Assembly: GCA_005878995.1 (NCBI GenBank)
Contig: VBME01000154.1
Span: 1 to 14,055 of the forward strand
DNA: 14,055 bases
Direction: 5' to 3'
Origin: Methanobacteriota archaeon
Lineage (GTDB): Archaea > Thermoplasmatota > Thermoplasmata > RBG-16-68-12
A program made the position numbers and the translations under genes. The notes beneath the pieces are model-generated. The model was not told where the DNA came from. It made no database searches and saw only the letters and a program-made list of their open reading frames with translations. Of the stretch, positions 12,733 to 14,055 are shown in pieces. The number at the start of each line of letters is the position of its first letter. Positions within the stretch are counted from its first letter, which is position 1.

Positions 12733-13679
12733 ACGTCGCAGCAGTCCGGGACATCGGCGGGAATCTCCTGGACGCGGTCGAGACCGTCATCGTGGGCAAG
12801 CGAGCGGTCCTCGAACGGGTGCTGTGGGCGGTCCTCGGCGACGGCCACGTCCTCATTGAAGACGTCCCGGGGCTCGCGAAAACGTTGATCGCGAAATCCT
12901 TTGCCGCGGGTCTTGGCCTCTCGTTCCGGCGCGTGCAATTCACCCCGGATCTGCTGCCCGCGGACATCACGGGGACGTACGTGTTCGATCGGAAGACCGG
13001 CGACTTCGTGCTGCGCCGCGGCCCCGTCTTCACGAACGTCCTCCTGGCGGACGAGATCAACCGCGCGCCGCCGAAGACGCAGAGCGCTCTCCTCGAGGCG
13101 ATGCAGGAACGACAGGCGACCCTCGAAGGCGAGACGTTCCGCATCGACCCGCCGTTCTTCGTGATCGCGACCCAGAACCCGATCGAGCACGAAGGCACGT
13201 ACCCGCTCCCAGAGGCCCAGGTCGACCGGTTCCTCCTGAAGATCGATGTGGGCTATCCGACCCGCGAGCAGGAGATCGAAGTGCTCGAGCGACGGCGGAA
13301 ACGCCGGTCGGACGATGCCACGATCGAGCCGGTGACGTCGCCGAAGGAGGTGAGCGCGCTCCAGGCCGCGATCGAGGACATCCACGTCGATCCCGCGGTC
13401 GAAGGGTACATGGTCGACATCGTCGCGGGCACCCGCGCTCACAGTCAGGTCGAAGTCGGGGCAAGCCCGCGGGGCTCTCTAGCCCTCCTGAAAACCGCCC
13501 GGGCTCGCGCGGCCGTGGCGGGCCGCGACTTCGTGACGCCGGACGACGTGAAGGCGGTCGCGATGCCCGCCCTGGCCCATCGCCTCATCCTGAAGCCGGA
13601 CCCGTGGATCCGCGGCGTGCGAACCTCCGCCGTCCTCGCGGACGTCCTCGGCCAGGTCCCGGTGCCGAAGGTGCCGTGA
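12723..13679 (+). CDS. MoxR-family AAA+ ATPase
   Basis: A complete 318-residue MoxR ATPase, the energy-using part of a chaperone-like system that usually acts on partner proteins encoded beside it. Motifs: family-specific Walker A EDVPGLAKT (46-54, Lys53), the SFRRVQFTPDLLPADITG segment (67-84), Walker B VLLADEINRAPPKTQ (106-120, Asp110/Glu111), sensor 1 Asn152 in ATQNPIEHEGTYPLPEAQ, Arg169 in VDRF as arginine finger, and sensor 2 GASPRGSLAL (Arg250). All catalytic positions are present. The GTG at 12723 overlaps the previous gene by 10 bases. The GGAGG (12717-12721) is only 1 nt before it, so the exact start is uncertain, a CTG at 12729 being better spaced. The DUF58 gene follows after one base. 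Confidence 0.95.
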   Translation: MALNVAAVRDIGGNLLDAVETVIVGKRAVLERVLWAVLGDGHVLIEDVPGLAKTLIAKSFAAGLGLSFRRVQFTPDLLPADITGTYVFDRKTGDFVLRRGPVFTNVLLADEINRAPPKTQSALLEAMQERQATLEGETFRIDPPFFVIATQNPIEHEGTYPLPEAQVDRFLLKIDVGYPTREQEIEVLERRRKRRSDDATIEPVTSPKEVSALQAAIEDIHVDPAVEGYMVDIVAGTRAHSQVEVGASPRGSLALLKTARARAAVAGRDFVTPDDVKAVAMPALAHRLILKPDPWIRGVRTSAVLADVLGQVPVPKVP

Positions 13680-13680
13680 C

Positions 13681-14055
13681 ATGCGTACGCCGTTGGCGAG
13701 CGGCCTGACCGCGGCCGCGCTCGGGCTGCTCCTCGCGGGGCTCGCGCTCCGGAGTTGGCAGCTCGTGCTCCTGGCCCTCCCGCCGGTCATCGTCCTCGCG
13801 CTGGGCGCGTTGTTCCCGCCCGTCCGGCCCCGGGTCGTCGCGGTGCGGTCCCTCTCCCGCGACCGGGCCGAGGTCGGCCATCTCGTGGAGGTCCATCTCC
13901 TGGTTCGCAACGAAGGCCCCGCCCTGGACCTCGTCGAGATCGTTGACGTGCTGCCGAGGGAGCTCGCGGTCGTCCGCGGCACGAACCATGCGGTCGTGTC
14001 CCTGGAGAACGGTGGCGACGTGTCGCTGACCTACACGCTGCGCTCGGCCGTGAAG
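13681..14055 (+). CDS. DUF58 family protein, N-terminal part
   Basis: The frame runs from ATG at 13681 through the last base of the window, giving 125 residues of an incomplete gene. Two membrane helices (about 8-24 and 26-45) precede an extracytoplasmic-looking beta domain: RSLSRDRAEVGHLVEVHLLVRNEG, then LVEIVDVLPRELAVVRG, then LENGGDVSLTYTLR. This layout, a hairpin of helices then an Ig-like segment, is the usual front half of DUF58 proteins, whose conserved vWA-like domain would lie beyond the window. It begins one base after the MoxR stop. MoxR-DUF58 adjacency is the standard arrangement and strongly supports the call even though the defining C-terminal domain is not visible. Confidence 0.8.
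   Translation, partial: MRTPLASGLTAAALGLLLAGLALRSWQLVLLALPPVIVLALGALFPPVRPRVVAVRSLSRDRAEVGHLVEVHLLVRNEGPALDLVEIVDVLPRELAVVRGTNHAVVSLENGGDVSLTYTLRSAVK

Noticed and set aside
1..14055. tRNA or rRNA genes, CRISPR arrays, insertion sequences, replication origin
   Set aside because: No clover-leaf, spaced repeat array, transposase or terminal inverted repeat, or origin-like repeat cluster was seen on either strand.

Overview
The window looks like a piece of chromosome from an uncultured, GC-rich archaeon, most likely in or near the Thermoplasmatota. The evidence is a transketolase split into two genes, a short (215-residue) transaldolase, TATA-like boxes about 25-30 nt upstream of many start codons with very short or absent leaders, a secreted protein dense in N-glycosylation sequons, and a Ras/Rab-type GTPase fused to a winged helix. 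The lineage is an inference from these traits; no rRNA or tRNA gene is present to confirm it. I see no CRISPR array, insertion sequence, prophage or tRNA.

Layout. 1-294 is the 3' end of a PRC-barrel gene, which converges with a 52-residue membrane protein on the minus strand (291-449) so tightly that both stop codons share one CTAG. Next come a secreted glycoprotein-like gene (642-1601), ribulose-phosphate 3-epimerase (1686-2354), a secreted beta-propeller-like protein (2530-3804), a two-helix membrane protein (3936-4169), and the two transketolase halves as a GTGA-overlapping pair (4235-6039). A divergent pair follows: a DUF1326 protein (6070-6708, minus) and a DUF2182 membrane protein (6829-7602, plus), families I know as recurrent neighbours. 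Then come an MFS exporter (7634-8887, minus), transaldolase (8991-9638), a GTPase with a C-terminal winged helix (9651-10496, minus) and, divergent from it, a membrane-anchored ArsR-type regulator (10635-11174). The window ends in a compact plus-strand operon: DUF4129 membrane protein, small membrane protein, MoxR AAA+ ATPase and the start of a DUF58 protein (11211 to beyond 14055).

How the genes fit together. Rpe, both transketolase halves and transaldolase supply most of the non-oxidative pentose phosphate pathway within 8 kb, but as three separate transcription units rather than one operon; ribose-5-phosphate isomerase is not in the window. DUF1326 and DUF2182 both carry clustered cysteines and are predicted to act together on a metal at the membrane. 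DUF4129, MoxR and DUF58 form a known kind of cluster thought to act as a membrane-associated chaperone or assembly system.

The most unusual part is 9651-11174. A GTPase-winged-helix fusion and a membrane-tethered ArsR-type regulator are transcribed away from each other, and a 22-bp near-perfect palindrome lies between their promoters. This has the look of an uncharacterised membrane-linked GTP switch controlling transcription.
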